The notes: generated by a model from the letters alone, not told the origin. A stretch of 64,000 nt of DNA from Polaribacter litorisediminis (GCF_019968605.1 NZ_CP082966.1:979001-1043000), one strand, 5' to 3'; shown: positions 35,027 to 44,505, counted from the first letter of the stretch. Made by a program: numbers and translations.

Positions 35027-36112
35027 ATGATTAAATTTTTTAGACATATAAGAAAAGACCTTATGGAAAAAAATAAAACTGGAAAGCCTGCCTTTGCCGC
35101 AGGCAGGTATTTTAAATATGCTATTGGCGAAATTATCCTAGTTGTTATTGGGATCCTAATTGCACTTTGGATTAACACCTTAAATCAAGAAAAAGCGCAA
35201 CAGAAAAAGATAGATTCTATATTGGTTAAAATACAAAATGATATTCTACAGGATATAGACAATGCAGATTGGTTGCTAGAAAATTTTATGAGAAAAGATT
35301 CTATTTACACCAGGGTGATGCGTGATACTCTTAGCCCTGAAGATATAAAAGCTATCCCTGGCGGCTCATATGGGCTAGATTTTGTGACCACGTGGTGGAT
35401 GGAATATCACATTCAGACTAATGGTTATAACCTTTTAAAAGAAAATATAGACATTGTACCTAAAAAGTATGATGAACTTATAAAAACATTAGACGAAATT
35501 TACACATTTAACCGAAATACATTTGAAACTTATAACAGCAATTCTGAAGATATTGCCAGACAATACAAGTATTATTTAAACGACAATCAACCTTGGTTGG
35601 CTGTTGATGGATTTAACGCCAAGCGAAGTGATGCGAAGATTGAATTTATTCTTAACAATCCCAAATTTAAAAATCAAATGTATGCCATGCTTGGCTCAGT
35701 AGATGCCATGGTTTGGGAATTTAGCCACTACAAAAACGAAATTACTGAGATTTACATAAAAATTACTGAGCTTTTGGGAGAGAATGCCAGACCACTACCA
35801 AAAGTCATTAGGTTAACAAGTGTAGCCAATACGAAAGATGCGGAAGATTTTGTTGGGATATATCAATTTAGCGATGGGCATAGAAATATTTTAAACAGCG
35901 AGACAATTGAAGTGTATTTAAAAGATAAAGACCTTTACATGAAGACAACAAACTATGAAACGGGACCATTCTTACAGTTACATGTTGAAAAGCCTATATT
36001 CTCAAAAGTATATGGTTATAGTAGGGTGAGGTTTATTCCAGAGAGAAATTCCATAAAAATGTATTTTGGTACTTTTGGTATTACTGAGTGGACTAAAATA
36101 ACGTCCAAATAA
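35027..36112 (+). CDS. DUF6090 array member 6 with C-terminal beta domain
   Basis: 361 aa, about 110 longer than usual. Linker insert PAFAAGR. The body (residues about 50-255) is distinct: WWMEYHIQTNGYNLLKENID and a Trp-rich later part. From about residue 268, EDFVGIYQFSDGHRN then IEVYLKDKDLYMKTT resembles the DUF3471-like domain at the end of flavobacterial serine hydrolases such as the one at 21885. This appended domain may bind a ligand or partner. Confidence 0.86.
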   Translation: MIKFFRHIRKDLMEKNKTGKPAFAAGRYFKYAIGEIILVVIGILIALWINTLNQEKAQQKKIDSILVKIQNDILQDIDNADWLLENFMRKDSIYTRVMRDTLSPEDIKAIPGGSYGLDFVTTWWMEYHIQTNGYNLLKENIDIVPKKYDELIKTLDEIYTFNRNTFETYNSNSEDIARQYKYYLNDNQPWLAVDGFNAKRSDAKIEFILNNPKFKNQMYAMLGSVDAMVWEFSHYKNEITEIYIKITELLGENARPLPKVIRLTSVANTKDAEDFVGIYQFSDGHRNILNSETIEVYLKDKDLYMKTTNYETGPFLQLHVEKPIFSKVYGYSRVRFIPERNSIKMYFGTFGITEWTKITSK

Positions 36113-36120
36113 CCCAACCA

Positions 36121-36215
36121 ATGATATTATCGAGTCAAAATTTACATGGTAAATCAAATGTCCAGTGGTCATTTGGGCAAGATAGCCCTGCCTGCCGGCA
36201 TGCAGGCGCTTGCGG
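36121..36215 (+). repeat. Structured spacer S5
   Basis: Starts ATGATATTATCG; hairpin 1 ATTTAC/GTAAAT; hairpin 2 CAAATGTCC with one mismatch on the right; palindrome CCTGCCTGCCGGCATGCAGG; ends CGCTTGCGG. Confidence 0.75.
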
Positions 36216-36241
36216 ACTTCAACAGATCACAAAAAGAAATT

Positions 36242-36988
36242 ATGATTAAATTTTTTAGACATATAAGAAAAGACCTTATGGAAAACCTGCCTGCCGAACA
36301 GGCAGGTAAAACAGGAAAGCCAGCCTACCGGACAGGCAAGTATTTTAAATATGCAATAGGAGAAATATTTCTTGTGGTAATTGGAATTTTAATTGCGCTT
36401 TCAATTAATGATTGGAATGACACAAGAAAAAACAGTATTAGTGAGCGTAAACTTTTAGACAATATCCATAGAGATTTTGTTCAAAATAAAATTCAGTTTG
36501 ATACTGTTAAAGCCATAAACTATCGAAACCTTGCCACTTTGAACAGCAGAATTGCTTTGTTTCCTATAGAGAGAGACTCTGCGAAAATAGCGGCTTTCCT
36601 ATCCTACCAACCAGTACAAGCAATTAGCTATAACCCATATTCTAGCTCTATAAAGTCGGTAATCTATTCTAATTCGCTTGAATTAATCCAGGATGAAGAA
36701 TTACGAAAGTACCTAGTCTCTTGGGAAGATGTTTTATTGGACTACCAAGAAGAAGAAATTGCTTTTTTTAAATTTAATAATGAACAACTAGAGCCTTATT
36801 GGTTAGAAAACGCTGATCTTGTGGATACAGACCAAGAATTGATTAAAGATTTATTGTCTTCAAGAAAAACTCAAAATATGGTAGTGTCCCGAAGAAATAG
36901 AATAAAAGGTATTATAAGAGCCATAGAGGAAGAACCCATAGAAAATCATATCAATGAAATTATTCGATTAACAAAACCAAAAGATTAA
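36242..36988 (+). CDS. DUF6090 array member 7 (group A)
   Basis: 248 aa from the conserved MIKFFR start; an in-frame ATG at 36146 lies inside spacer S5 and is rejected. Two linker inserts (LPAEQAG and PAYRTG). Group A signs: ISERKLLDNIHRDFVQNK, YNPYSSSIKSVIYSNSLEL, YLVSWEDVLLDYQEEE and the ending EEPIENHINEIIRLTKP. Its stop overlaps the start of spacer S6. Confidence 0.88.
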   Translation: MIKFFRHIRKDLMENLPAEQAGKTGKPAYRTGKYFKYAIGEIFLVVIGILIALSINDWNDTRKNSISERKLLDNIHRDFVQNKIQFDTVKAINYRNLATLNSRIALFPIERDSAKIAAFLSYQPVQAISYNPYSSSIKSVIYSNSLELIQDEELRKYLVSWEDVLLDYQEEEIAFFKFNNEQLEPYWLENADLVDTDQELIKDLLSSRKTQNMVVSRRNRIKGIIRAIEEEPIENHINEIIRLTKPKD

Positions 36989-37062
36989 TGATATTATCGA
37001 GTCAAAATTTACAGAGTAAATCAAATGTCCAGTGGACATTTGGGCGAGATAGCCGCTTGCGG
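36988..37062 (+). repeat. Structured spacer S6 (shortest form)
   Basis: Hairpin 1 ATTTAC (37007-37012) with GTAAAT (37016-37021); hairpin 2 CAAATGTCC (37022-37030) with GGACATTTG (37034-37042), perfect, loop AGT. It then reads GATAGCCGCTTGCGG with no palindrome, the clearest empty site. Confidence 0.8.
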
Positions 37063-37088
37063 ACTTCAACAGATCACAAAAAGAAATT

Positions 37089-37793
37089 ATGATTAAATTT
37101 TTTAGACATATACGAAAAGACCTTATGGAGAAAAATAAAACTGGAAAGTATTTGAAATACGCTATTGGAGAAATTGTGTTAGTAATGATTGGTATCCTTC
37201 TAGCCCTGCAAGTGAGCGATTGGAATCAAGATCGTAAAGACCGAATTAGCGAGCGCAAAATCTTGAATAATATCCATAGAGACTTTATACAGAATAAGGT
37301 AAATTTCGACTCAGTTAAAGTTATTAACTACAAAAGTTTAGCTGCTTTAGACAGTATAACTTCAATACCAGCAGAAGGTAGGTTAACAATAGAGAGGTAT
37401 GTCGAATATGATCAACGCATAAAAGTTATAACTTACAATGCATATTCAAGCACTGTAGATGCAGTGATCAACTCTAATTTACTTGAATTGATTCAAGATG
37501 AAGAGCTGCAAAAATTCCTGGTGTCTTGGAAAGATGTTTTAATTGATTTTACCGAAGATGAAAACTTTTACATTAAGTTTCTAACAGAACAATACCAGCC
37601 CTTCATGATTAATAATGCAGATTGGAAAGGAAAAAACATAGAGATGAATAATAAAGTCTTGTCATCTATCAAATTTCATAATCATCAAATGATGAGAAGA
37701 AATAAACTTCAAGGAGTTATTACAGCCATTAAAGAAGAACCCATTGAAAATCATATCAATGAGATTATTCGATTAACGCAACCTACAGACTAA
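37089..37793 (+). CDS. DUF6090 array member 8 (group A)
   Basis: 234 aa, the shortest form: no palindrome insert, so NKTGKYLKYAIGE is continuous. Group A body with ISERKILNNIHRDFIQNKV, YNAYSSTVDAVINSNLLEL, FLVSWKDVLIDF and EEPIENHINEIIRLTQP. The final A of its TAA is the first base of the next ATG, so translation of members 8 and 9 is coupled. Confidence 0.88.
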   Translation: MIKFFRHIRKDLMEKNKTGKYLKYAIGEIVLVMIGILLALQVSDWNQDRKDRISERKILNNIHRDFIQNKVNFDSVKVINYKSLAALDSITSIPAEGRLTIERYVEYDQRIKVITYNAYSSTVDAVINSNLLELIQDEELQKFLVSWKDVLIDFTEDENFYIKFLTEQYQPFMINNADWKGKNIEMNNKVLSSIKFHNHQMMRRNKLQGVITAIKEEPIENHINEIIRLTQPTD

Positions 37794-38545
37794 TGATAAA
37801 ATTCTTTCGAAAAATTAGACAAAACTTGCTGATGCCAAACAAAACAGGAAAGCCTGCCTTTGCCGCAGGCAGGTATTTTAAATACGCCATTGGTGAAATT
37901 ATTCTTGTGGTTATTGGTATTTTAATAGCCATTCAATTAAATGAATGGAGAAACGACAGCATAAACACCAAACAAAAACAAAAGGTGTTATTGGCGTTAA
38001 AGGCTGAGTTTGAAGCTAACTTAACACAATTAGACAAAGTTTATTATTACCAGACAAACACATTGAATGCTTTAAACAAAACCATGAACCTTATCGATTC
38101 TATTAACTATATATCAGATGATAAAGTTTTTATAGAAACAATTTTGGATATGAAATACGAATATAGTTATAATCCAACCAACGGAGCGTTGCGCTCTGCA
38201 GTATCGTCAGGAGATATTCATTTAATTGATAGTCAACGACTCATAGAATTATTGTTTAGTTGGGAAGATTTGGTTAAAGATTCATTTGAAGAATCCGAAA
38301 GGCAAAATAAATATGCAAGCGATTCCTATTTATTATTAGATAAGTACATTCAATTGAAAGAAGTCCATTTTGAAAAAGGAAGTAAACATCCATCTGATTT
38401 TGTTGGCTTATTTAAAGATGCTTTTTTTGAAGATTACACATTACGTATGGCATTTAATACGTATTCCTATAAAAAGGAACTAGAGGGTATAAGAAAAAGT
38501 AATGTGGAAATTATTCAATCACTTGACCAAGAATTAAAAAAATAA
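37793..38545 (+). CDS. DUF6090 array member 9 (group C)
   Basis: 250 aa. Head RKIRQNLLMPNKTGK, one insert PAFAAGR. Group C body with NEWRNDSINTKQKQKVL, YNPTNGALRSAVSSGDIHLI, LLFSWEDLVKDS and KHPSDFVGLFKDAFFEDY, clearly diverged from members 4 and 5. Overlaps member 8 by one base and lies 13 bases before member 10. Confidence 0.88.
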   Translation: MIKFFRKIRQNLLMPNKTGKPAFAAGRYFKYAIGEIILVVIGILIAIQLNEWRNDSINTKQKQKVLLALKAEFEANLTQLDKVYYYQTNTLNALNKTMNLIDSINYISDDKVFIETILDMKYEYSYNPTNGALRSAVSSGDIHLIDSQRLIELLFSWEDLVKDSFEESERQNKYASDSYLLLDKYIQLKEVHFEKGSKHPSDFVGLFKDAFFEDYTLRMAFNTYSYKKELEGIRKSNVEIIQSLDQELKK

Positions 38546-38558
38546 CGAAAGCGCAACA

Positions 38559-39347
38559 ATGATAAAGTTTTTTCGCAAAATTAGATACGACCTTATGGAA
38601 AAAAACCTGCCTGCCGGCAAGGCAGGTAAAACAGGCAAACCTGCCTACCGGACAGGCAAATACCTAAAATATGCCATTGGTGAGATTATTCTTGTCATGA
38701 TTGGTATTCTACTAGCTTTGCAAGTAAGCAATTGGAATCAGCAACGTATTGCTGCACAAAAGGAACAATTGTTGCTAGAAGCGCTTCACGATGAATTCGT
38801 TGACAATAAAGCTCAATTTGAGATTGTAATAGCCAGACATGAGTTGGCCATGGCAAGCACGCAATACGTCATTGCTCAATTCCCGATCGACCCAAAAAAA
38901 ATTAATTTGAATACGTTCAAAGAGAAGATGAATAATTGGGGACGTTGGATTTCCTTCAACCCATCTCAAGGCGTTATTCGTTCTCTGGTAAACACCTCTT
39001 CCTTCGAGCTTATATCCAATCCAGAATTAAGAAGGCTTCTCGTTTCATGGGAAGATGTACTCGCTGATTATAAGGAAGAAGAAGATTTAGCGATGAAAGA
39101 TAACTATGAAGTTTTATTTCCTGAAATAACACAATTTCTTGGGTGGAATCAAGACTATGAAGATGAACGTGTTGACAACAACTTTCTTTCTACTTTACAG
39201 TTCGAGACCATATTTTTCCGCAGACAGGATAATTTGAATAATATATTAGGACGACTAAATGTTGATGAAATTGAAATAAGTGAATTAGAGCGGATCAAAG
39301 CCACTATCGACCGAATTATCGAGCTTTCAAAACCCGCTAAACAATGA
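38559..39347 (+). CDS. DUF6090 array member 10 (group B)
   Basis: 262 aa. Two linker inserts (LPAGKAG, PAYRTG). Group B body: LLLEALHDEFVDNKAQFE, ASTQYVIAQFPIDPK, FNPSQGVIRSLVNTSSFEL, LLVSWEDVLADYKEEED. It keeps the B body of members 15 and 16 but has a different head (RYDLMEKN instead of RQNLLMEN), evidence of head exchange. Confidence 0.88.
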   Translation: MIKFFRKIRYDLMEKNLPAGKAGKTGKPAYRTGKYLKYAIGEIILVMIGILLALQVSNWNQQRIAAQKEQLLLEALHDEFVDNKAQFEIVIARHELAMASTQYVIAQFPIDPKKINLNTFKEKMNNWGRWISFNPSQGVIRSLVNTSSFELISNPELRRLLVSWEDVLADYKEEEDLAMKDNYEVLFPEITQFLGWNQDYEDERVDNNFLSTLQFETIFFRRQDNLNNILGRLNVDEIEISELERIKATIDRIIELSKPAKQ

Positions 39348-39430
39348 TATTATCAAGATAAAATTTACTTAGTAAATTAAATATCCAGTGGACATTTGGG
39401 CGAGATAGCCCTGCCTGCAGGCGCTTACGG
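39344..39430 (+). repeat. Structured spacer S7
   Basis: Overlaps the stop codon of member 10. Hairpin 1 AATTTAC/GTAAATT with loop TTA; hairpin 2 AATATCC/GGACATT with one mismatch; short palindrome CCTGCCTGCAGG; ends CGCTTACGG. Confidence 0.75.
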
Positions 39431-39456
39431 AATTAAACAGATTACAAAAAGAAATT

Positions 39457-40233
39457 ATGATTAAATTTTTTAGACATATACGAAAAGACCTTATAGAGAA
39501 AAATCTGCCTACCGGACAGGCAGGCAAAACAGGAAAATATTTCAAGTACGCTTTGGGAGAAATTGTCTTGGTTATTATTGGTATATTGCTAGCACTACAA
39601 ATTAATAATTGGAACGAAAAACGTAAAGAAACAAATCAAACCATTGGTTTATTAAAGAATATGATAAAGGATCTAAAAACTGATATTTCGAATCTTGACC
39701 GAGAGATAAATAAGTTCAACCAACACATTAATTCTAGTCGGATGCTTTTAATCTCCGAAGATTACCAATCATTATCTAGCGATTCTATATATAATTTATT
39801 GCCAACGAATAGTACTAGATATGAGGTTATCAATCTTACATTTGAAAAATTAAAGAATGTTGGCGCTACTAAAATTCTTGATTCGGAGGAATTATTGAAC
39901 TCAATTACTACTTATTACACATATGGTTCCAATCTTTTAGCAATGGGAGTTTCATGGGATTTCGAATATGCCTTAAAAGCAGCTGATTATTGGAGGTTAG
40001 GTGAACACTTTGAAGCACCAATACTTAATGATACGCTTTCAATGCCCTTTTTAGAAAATGAGTTGGAAAGGAAAGCTACGTTTATACAAGAATTATCTTC
40101 CATTAAAAGCAGAAATCATATTCGGTATGCGATATCCAGAAAATTATATGTAATAATTATATTTAAACGGGTCAAATCCTTTGCTGAAGGTCTAGTAGCG
40201 TCCATAGAACAAGAATTAGAAAAAACAAAATAA
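39457..40233 (+). CDS. DUF6090 array member 11
   Basis: 258 aa. One insert, LPTGQAG (39505-39524), at the first linker site only. The body is a singleton: LLKNMIKDLKTDISNLDREI, YEVINLTFEKLKNVGATKIL, TYYTYGSNLLAMGVSWDFEY. The F-E-x-L-K-x-x-G-A turn followed by a short helix matches the common family pattern. Ends SIEQELEKTK. Confidence 0.87.
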   Translation: MIKFFRHIRKDLIEKNLPTGQAGKTGKYFKYALGEIVLVIIGILLALQINNWNEKRKETNQTIGLLKNMIKDLKTDISNLDREINKFNQHINSSRMLLISEDYQSLSSDSIYNLLPTNSTRYEVINLTFEKLKNVGATKILDSEELLNSITTYYTYGSNLLAMGVSWDFEYALKAADYWRLGEHFEAPILNDTLSMPFLENELERKATFIQELSSIKSRNHIRYAISRKLYVIIIFKRVKSFAEGLVASIEQELEKTK

Positions 40234-40292
40234 AAGTGAATCCATTTAACCTGCTGATAACCTTTTGGTTTAATAAAACCAACCTATAGCAA

Positions 40293-40400
40293 ATGATAAA
40301 ATTCTTTAAAGGGCCGAACGGTCAGCAAAGGTTTTGCTTCGACAACCATAGCAATGCGACGGTTGTTAGACCTTTGATATTGAGGAGCCAGCCAAAGCAA
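40293..40400 (+). repeat. Structured spacer S8 (expanded hairpin)
   Basis: Head-like start ATGATAAAATTCTTTAAAG. Outer arms CAAAGG (40326-40331) and CCTTTG (40371-40376) correspond to hairpin 2, but its loop now holds a second hairpin ACAACC (40342-40347)/GGTTGT (40361-40366). Ends without palindrome. Confidence 0.65.
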
Positions 40401-40420
40401 AGACTTAAAAAAACGATACT

Positions 40421-41170
40421 ATGATTAAATTCTTCAGACGAATCAGACAAAACTTATTAATGCAAAATAAAACAGGCAAACCTGCCTACCGGACAGGCAG
40501 GTACTTCAAATACGCCATAGGCGAAATTCTACTAGTAATTATAGGAATTCTAATAGCTGTATCTATTAATGGTTGGAATGAAGACAGAAAGTTAGCTATT
40601 GAAGAACAATCTCTGCTAAAGGACTTAAAACAAGAAATGGATTTAAATCTAAAAACATTAAAAATTGTCATTGCGCAACATGAAGAATCACTTGAGGCCG
40701 CAGAAGAAATGATGATCCTTTTTAAGGACAGAGATGCTTTCAATAAAATGCCTACAAAAACATTTTCGGAACTTACTTGGAAGATGGAAAAAAACTCTAC
40801 GTACGATCCTCAAAATGGAATTCTTAATTCCTTAATTAATTCAGGACGTTTAAGTTTGTTTTCTAACAAAGAACTCAAATATTTATTAGCCTCATTCAAG
40901 GAATTGACAGTTGATGCTTTTGAAGATACTCATGCTATACAAAAACAAAGACCACCATTAGTGCACAAATTCTATCTGAGTGGATACGAAAAAAAGAATG
41001 GTAAAATTATTTCGTATAATTTCAAACAAATTTATGATAATGAAGAATTTAGGCTTTACACTTGGTTATATTTTATCGTAACGCGAAAAGGTGGTCTGAC
41101 AGAAGAGCGCAATTTAAAGCTAGAATTAGAAAAGATTATGAACCTAATTAATCAAGAAATTAAAAAATAA
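40421..41170 (+). CDS. DUF6090 array member 12 (group D)
   Basis: 249 aa. Head RRIRQNLLMQNKTGK, insert PAYRTGR. Group D body begins with SINGWNEDRKLAIEEQSLLKDL, then AAEEMMILFKDRDAFNKMP, YDPQNGILNSLINSGRLSLF and ELKYLLASFKELTVDAFED. Resembles member 19 throughout. Followed by a foldable repeat containing a palindrome copy. Confidence 0.88.
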   Translation: MIKFFRRIRQNLLMQNKTGKPAYRTGRYFKYAIGEILLVIIGILIAVSINGWNEDRKLAIEEQSLLKDLKQEMDLNLKTLKIVIAQHEESLEAAEEMMILFKDRDAFNKMPTKTFSELTWKMEKNSTYDPQNGILNSLINSGRLSLFSNKELKYLLASFKELTVDAFEDTHAIQKQRPPLVHKFYLSGYEKKNGKIISYNFKQIYDNEEFRLYTWLYFIVTRKGGLTEERNLKLELEKIMNLINQEIKK

Positions 41171-41171
41171 C

Positions 41172-41345
41172 GAAAGCCTGCCTGCCAGTAGGCAGGCACA
41201 ACACCATGAATTATTGATTACATATGCAAGTGCTTATCACTTAAATCCCGAAAGAAATTTCTTTGGAAAGTTTTTGATCAGTAAATTAGTGGCTTCATCA
41301 TGCAAAGAAATAATATATAAAACCGTCATAACAACCTAACTAAAG
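41172..41345 (+). repeat. Foldable repeat E3 with palindrome copy
   Basis: Contains a palindrome copy at 41176-41197, a perfect palindrome AAAGAAATTTCTTT at 41251-41264, and the core CAGTAAATTAGTGGCTTC. From about 41205 it is nearly identical to 42660-42805. The second copy lacks the palindrome (reads CGAAAGAACAACACC instead), so this is another filled/empty pair. Confidence 0.7.
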
Positions 41346-41348
41346 AAT

Positions 41349-41843
41349 ATGAAAAAATCAAAATTAAACTTCTTAGCATTCATTTGCTTTCAACTATTAT
41401 TTATACAAGTCATTATGGCTCAAAAAGCCGAATTGAAATATGAGCTACTATATGAAATTGAATTCACGCTAGATTCGATTATTGATGTGGGGAAGACACC
41501 TTTAGGAAAAAGAGTTATTTATCCAGTAACTGGTGGCGTATTCGAAGGACCAAAATTGAAAGGAAAAGTTTTACCTATTGGTGCAGATTGGCTTGTTGAA
41601 TTTGAATCTGGGACAAGAAAATTGGATGTTAACGTAGTTCTTGAAACGGATGATGGGGCAATTATTTATGTTACTTATACTGGATTTTATCACAGCAATG
41701 ATGACGGAAGTGTCTATTTTAGAATAATTCCAATTTTTGAAACTAGTTCAGAAAAGTACAATTGGTTAAATCATACCATTTCAGTGGGTATAGGAAGAAG
41801 TAAAAAAGGAGGTGTTGCATATACAGTTTATGCTATAAAATAA
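41349..41843 (+). CDS. Secreted 164-aa hypothetical protein, copy 1
   Basis: Signal peptide about residues 1-24 (FICFQLLFIQVIMAQ). The mature part looks all-beta: YELLYEIEFTLDSIIDVGKT, GGVFEGPKLKGKVLPIGADW, YHSNDDGSVYFRIIPIFETS. This resembles DUF3237-type small beta-barrel proteins (G-x-FEGP-x-LKGKVLPGGADW is typical of that family). Copy 2 at 42809 differs by one residue seen (Asn to Lys near residue 138). Only non-DUF6090 gene type in the array apart from the IS. Confidence 0.8.
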   Translation: MKKSKLNFLAFICFQLLFIQVIMAQKAELKYELLYEIEFTLDSIIDVGKTPLGKRVIYPVTGGVFEGPKLKGKVLPIGADWLVEFESGTRKLDVNVVLETDDGAIIYVTYTGFYHSNDDGSVYFRIIPIFETSSEKYNWLNHTISVGIGRSKKGGVAYTVYAIK

Positions 41844-41900
41844 CTGAACAAAAAGAGGATGCCTATAACAACGAGTGTAATTAAGACTAACCGATAACCA

Positions 41901-42650
41901 ATGATAAAATTTTTTAGACATATAAGAAAAGACCTTATGGAAAAAAGCAAAACTGGCAAGCCTGCCTTTGCAGTAGGCAGGTATTTAAAATATGCTATTG
42001 GTGAAATTGTACTTGTAATTATTGGAATTCTAATTGCGGTATCTATTAATGGTTGGAATGAAGACCGAAAACTGAAAAATGAAGAGAAAAACTCACTTAA
42101 AGATCTTAGAACCGAATTAGCATCCAATATTGAAGGGCTTGCCAAGGTAGTAGAATTCCATCAAAGATCATTTGACAGTGCCAGTAAATTACAAAGTTTA
42201 TTTAATGACGAAGAAGCTTTCAAAGTAATGCCTGATAGTCTATATCGCAAACTAGTAAGGAGTATGGTACTTACTTATACTTTTAATCCGAATTTGGGCA
42301 TATTAAAATCACTTATCTCATCCGGAAAAATCAATACTATTTCTAATAAAGAATTACTGTATTCTTTATCCTCTTTAGAGGATACTATTATAGATGCCTT
42401 GGAAGATCAAATAAGAATTACTGGCTTGATGGATAATTTAATTGAAAAAATAGTTACGGCTTGTATGGATACAAGTATCTTCCAAAACTCCAAAGACATT
42501 TCTACCTGTCGATTTTATAACCCTACATTTAGACATATGACGCAACGTTTATACATAAATTTAGGAAAAAACGGGTTAATAGAGGAACGAGCATTAATTG
42601 AAAAATTTAACCATATTCTTGTACTTATAGATGAAGAGATTAAAAAATAA
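41901..42650 (+). CDS. DUF6090 array member 13 (group D)
   Basis: 249 aa. Insert PAFAVGR. Group D signs SINGWNEDRKLKNEEKNSLKDL, LFNDEEAFKVMP, FNPNLGILKSLISSGKINTI. The later body diverges strongly from members 12 and 19 and contains two cysteines (VTACMDTS, STCRFY). It follows copy 1 of the 164-aa gene by 57 bases. Confidence 0.88.
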   Translation: MIKFFRHIRKDLMEKSKTGKPAFAVGRYLKYAIGEIVLVIIGILIAVSINGWNEDRKLKNEEKNSLKDLRTELASNIEGLAKVVEFHQRSFDSASKLQSLFNDEEAFKVMPDSLYRKLVRSMVLTYTFNPNLGILKSLISSGKINTISNKELLYSLSSLEDTIIDALEDQIRITGLMDNLIEKIVTACMDTSIFQNSKDISTCRFYNPTFRHMTQRLYINLGKNGLIEERALIEKFNHILVLIDEEIKK

Positions 42651-42651
42651 C

Positions 42652-42805
42652 GAAAGAACAACACCATGAATAATTAACTGCAGTGACAAGTGCTTATCAC
42701 TTAAATCCCGAAAGAAATTTCTTTGGAAAGTTTTTGATCAGTAAATTAGTGGCTTCATCATGCAAAGAAATAATATATAAAACCGTCATAACAACCTAAC
42801 TAAAG
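42652..42805 (+). repeat. Foldable repeat E4
   Basis: Second copy of E3 without the palindrome. The shared part extends through the following 164-aa gene and into the next DUF6090 head, so a unit of about 700 bases was duplicated. Confidence 0.7.
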
Positions 42806-42808
42806 AAT

Positions 42809-43303
42809 ATGAAAAAATCAAAATTAAACTTCTTAGCATTCATTTGCTTTCAACTATTATTTATACAAGTCATTATGGCTCAAAAAGCAGAATTGAAATA
42901 TGAGCTACTATATGAAATTGAATTCACGCTAGATTCGATTATTGATGTGGGGAAGACACCTTTAGGAAAAAGAGTCATTTATCCAGTAACTGGTGGCGTA
43001 TTCGAAGGACCAAAATTGAAAGGAAAAGTTTTACCTATTGGTGCAGATTGGCTTGTTGAATTTGAATCTGGGACAAGAAAATTGGATGTTAACGTAGTGC
43101 TTGAAACGGATGATGGGGCAATTATTTATGTTACTTATACTGGATTTTATCACAGCAATGATGACGGAAGTGTCTATTTTAGAATAATTCCAATTTTTGA
43201 AACTAGTTCAGAAAAGTACAAATGGTTAAATCATACCATTTCAGTGGGTATAGGAAGAAGTAAAAAAGGAGGTGTTGCATATACAGTTTATGCTATAAAA
43301 TAA
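42809..43303 (+). CDS. Secreted 164-aa hypothetical protein, copy 2
   Basis: Almost identical to the protein at 41349, including signal peptide and all-beta core. Both copies are followed 57 bases later by a DUF6090 gene with different bodies (members 13 and 14). The 164-aa gene may have travelled with the spacer as a unit. DUF3237-like identification as for copy 1. Confidence 0.8.
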   Translation: MKKSKLNFLAFICFQLLFIQVIMAQKAELKYELLYEIEFTLDSIIDVGKTPLGKRVIYPVTGGVFEGPKLKGKVLPIGADWLVEFESGTRKLDVNVVLETDDGAIIYVTYTGFYHSNDDGSVYFRIIPIFETSSEKYKWLNHTISVGIGRSKKGGVAYTVYAIK

Positions 43304-43360
43304 CTGAACAATAAGAGGTTGCCTATAACAACGAGTGTAATTAAGACTAACCGATAACCA

Positions 43361-44431
43361 ATGATAAAATTTTTTAGATATATAAGAAAAGACCTTATGG
43401 AGAAAAACCTGCCTACCGGACAGGCAGGCAAAACAGGAAAGCCTATCTTTGCCGCAGGTAGGTATTTAAAATACGCCATTGGTGAGATTATTCTGGTGGT
43501 CATTGGTATCATAATCGCTTTACAGATTAACAATAGTAATGAACTAAGAAAAGAGAAGGACCAAGAAACTATAATTCTTTCAGACATTAAAGAGGACTTT
43601 TTAGCCACACGTTTAAATTTTCTTGAAACTATAAAAAATCAGGAACGATCTATATTGGGTTCTCGAGATTTAATAGATGCTATAGAAGCTCAAGATTATT
43701 CAATTCATCCAGATCTTATTAGAAAATATATTCTCAGAGGTGCGTTTTCACACCATCCAGCGATAGCTATTACGGGAAGTTACAACGCCATTATAGGTTC
43801 AGGAAAAACTTCGATCATTAAAAATAAAGAATTGCTCAAAGCTTTGGCAAACTTCTCTTCGCAATACCAAGCTGGTTTTGAAGATGAAACGAAGTCTGAT
43901 AATCTTTTAAATTTAATGATGGCCGCTTCAAAAGACTTTTATTCCCCTTTGAGTGATGATGTTGTGAGGAAATCTATTGCTCTTAAAAAAAAATACAGTT
44001 TACAAGAAAAAGAAATAGCAGTTAAGAATCTTTATGAAAATGAAGCCTTTTTAGCTTTTTTGATTCAAAAAACGAAATGGGAAACCAGTAGAGCCACATA
44101 CCATAAGAAGCTTCTCAAATCTTTGAATAAGGTTTTGTATCAGTTTAATTTTAATGAACTCACACCCGAAAAAGAAGTATACAGCAAATACATTGGCAAC
44201 TACACGAATAAAGCTGTTGAACCCATAAAAATTAGTTATGCTAATGAATCTCTATATGTTACTGGATGGGGCGGAGCAAAATCGGAACTTGTACAATTGA
44301 AGAATTCTCTTTTCTACGCTATTAGCTGGAATCAAACCCTAGAGTTTATTAGTGATGATAATGCTACAAACAAAGTTTTAACCCAATGGATGGACAGAGA
44401 TCCAGTAGAATTTGAAAAAGTTGAAAACTAA
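43361..44431 (+). CDS. DUF6090 array member 14 with C-terminal beta domain
   Basis: 356 aa. Two linker inserts (LPTGQAG, PIFAAGR). The membrane helix ends IIIALQINNSNE, lacking the usual Trp. The body has ITGSYNAIIGSGKTSIIKN, whose SGKT is not in a Walker context. From about residue 270, VYSKYIGNYTNKAVEPIKIS and LYVTGWGGAKSELVQL form a DUF3471-like tail, as in member 6 but quite diverged. Confidence 0.86.
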   Translation: MIKFFRYIRKDLMEKNLPTGQAGKTGKPIFAAGRYLKYAIGEIILVVIGIIIALQINNSNELRKEKDQETIILSDIKEDFLATRLNFLETIKNQERSILGSRDLIDAIEAQDYSIHPDLIRKYILRGAFSHHPAIAITGSYNAIIGSGKTSIIKNKELLKALANFSSQYQAGFEDETKSDNLLNLMMAASKDFYSPLSDDVVRKSIALKKKYSLQEKEIAVKNLYENEAFLAFLIQKTKWETSRATYHKKLLKSLNKVLYQFNFNELTPEKEVYSKYIGNYTNKAVEPIKISYANESLYVTGWGGAKSELVQLKNSLFYAISWNQTLEFISDDNATNKVLTQWMDRDPVEFEKVEN

Positions 44432-44505
44432 CGAAAGTACAGTAACCTATATGATTAATTCCTCAATCAATTCCTACTTACGGATATTGCCACATACTCT
44501 ATAAA

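Noticed and set aside
36146..36241. Extended N-terminus for DUF6090 member 7
   Set aside because: The extension is simply the translated spacer S5; the conserved MIKFFR start at 36242 is preferred. The same holds for 46175-46243 and 30516-30584.
43740..43820. SGKT in DUF6090 member 14 as a P-loop
   Set aside because: Only GSGKTS without the GxxxxGK context, located in the membrane-anchored helical body. It occupies the family turn position (SGxxxxL).
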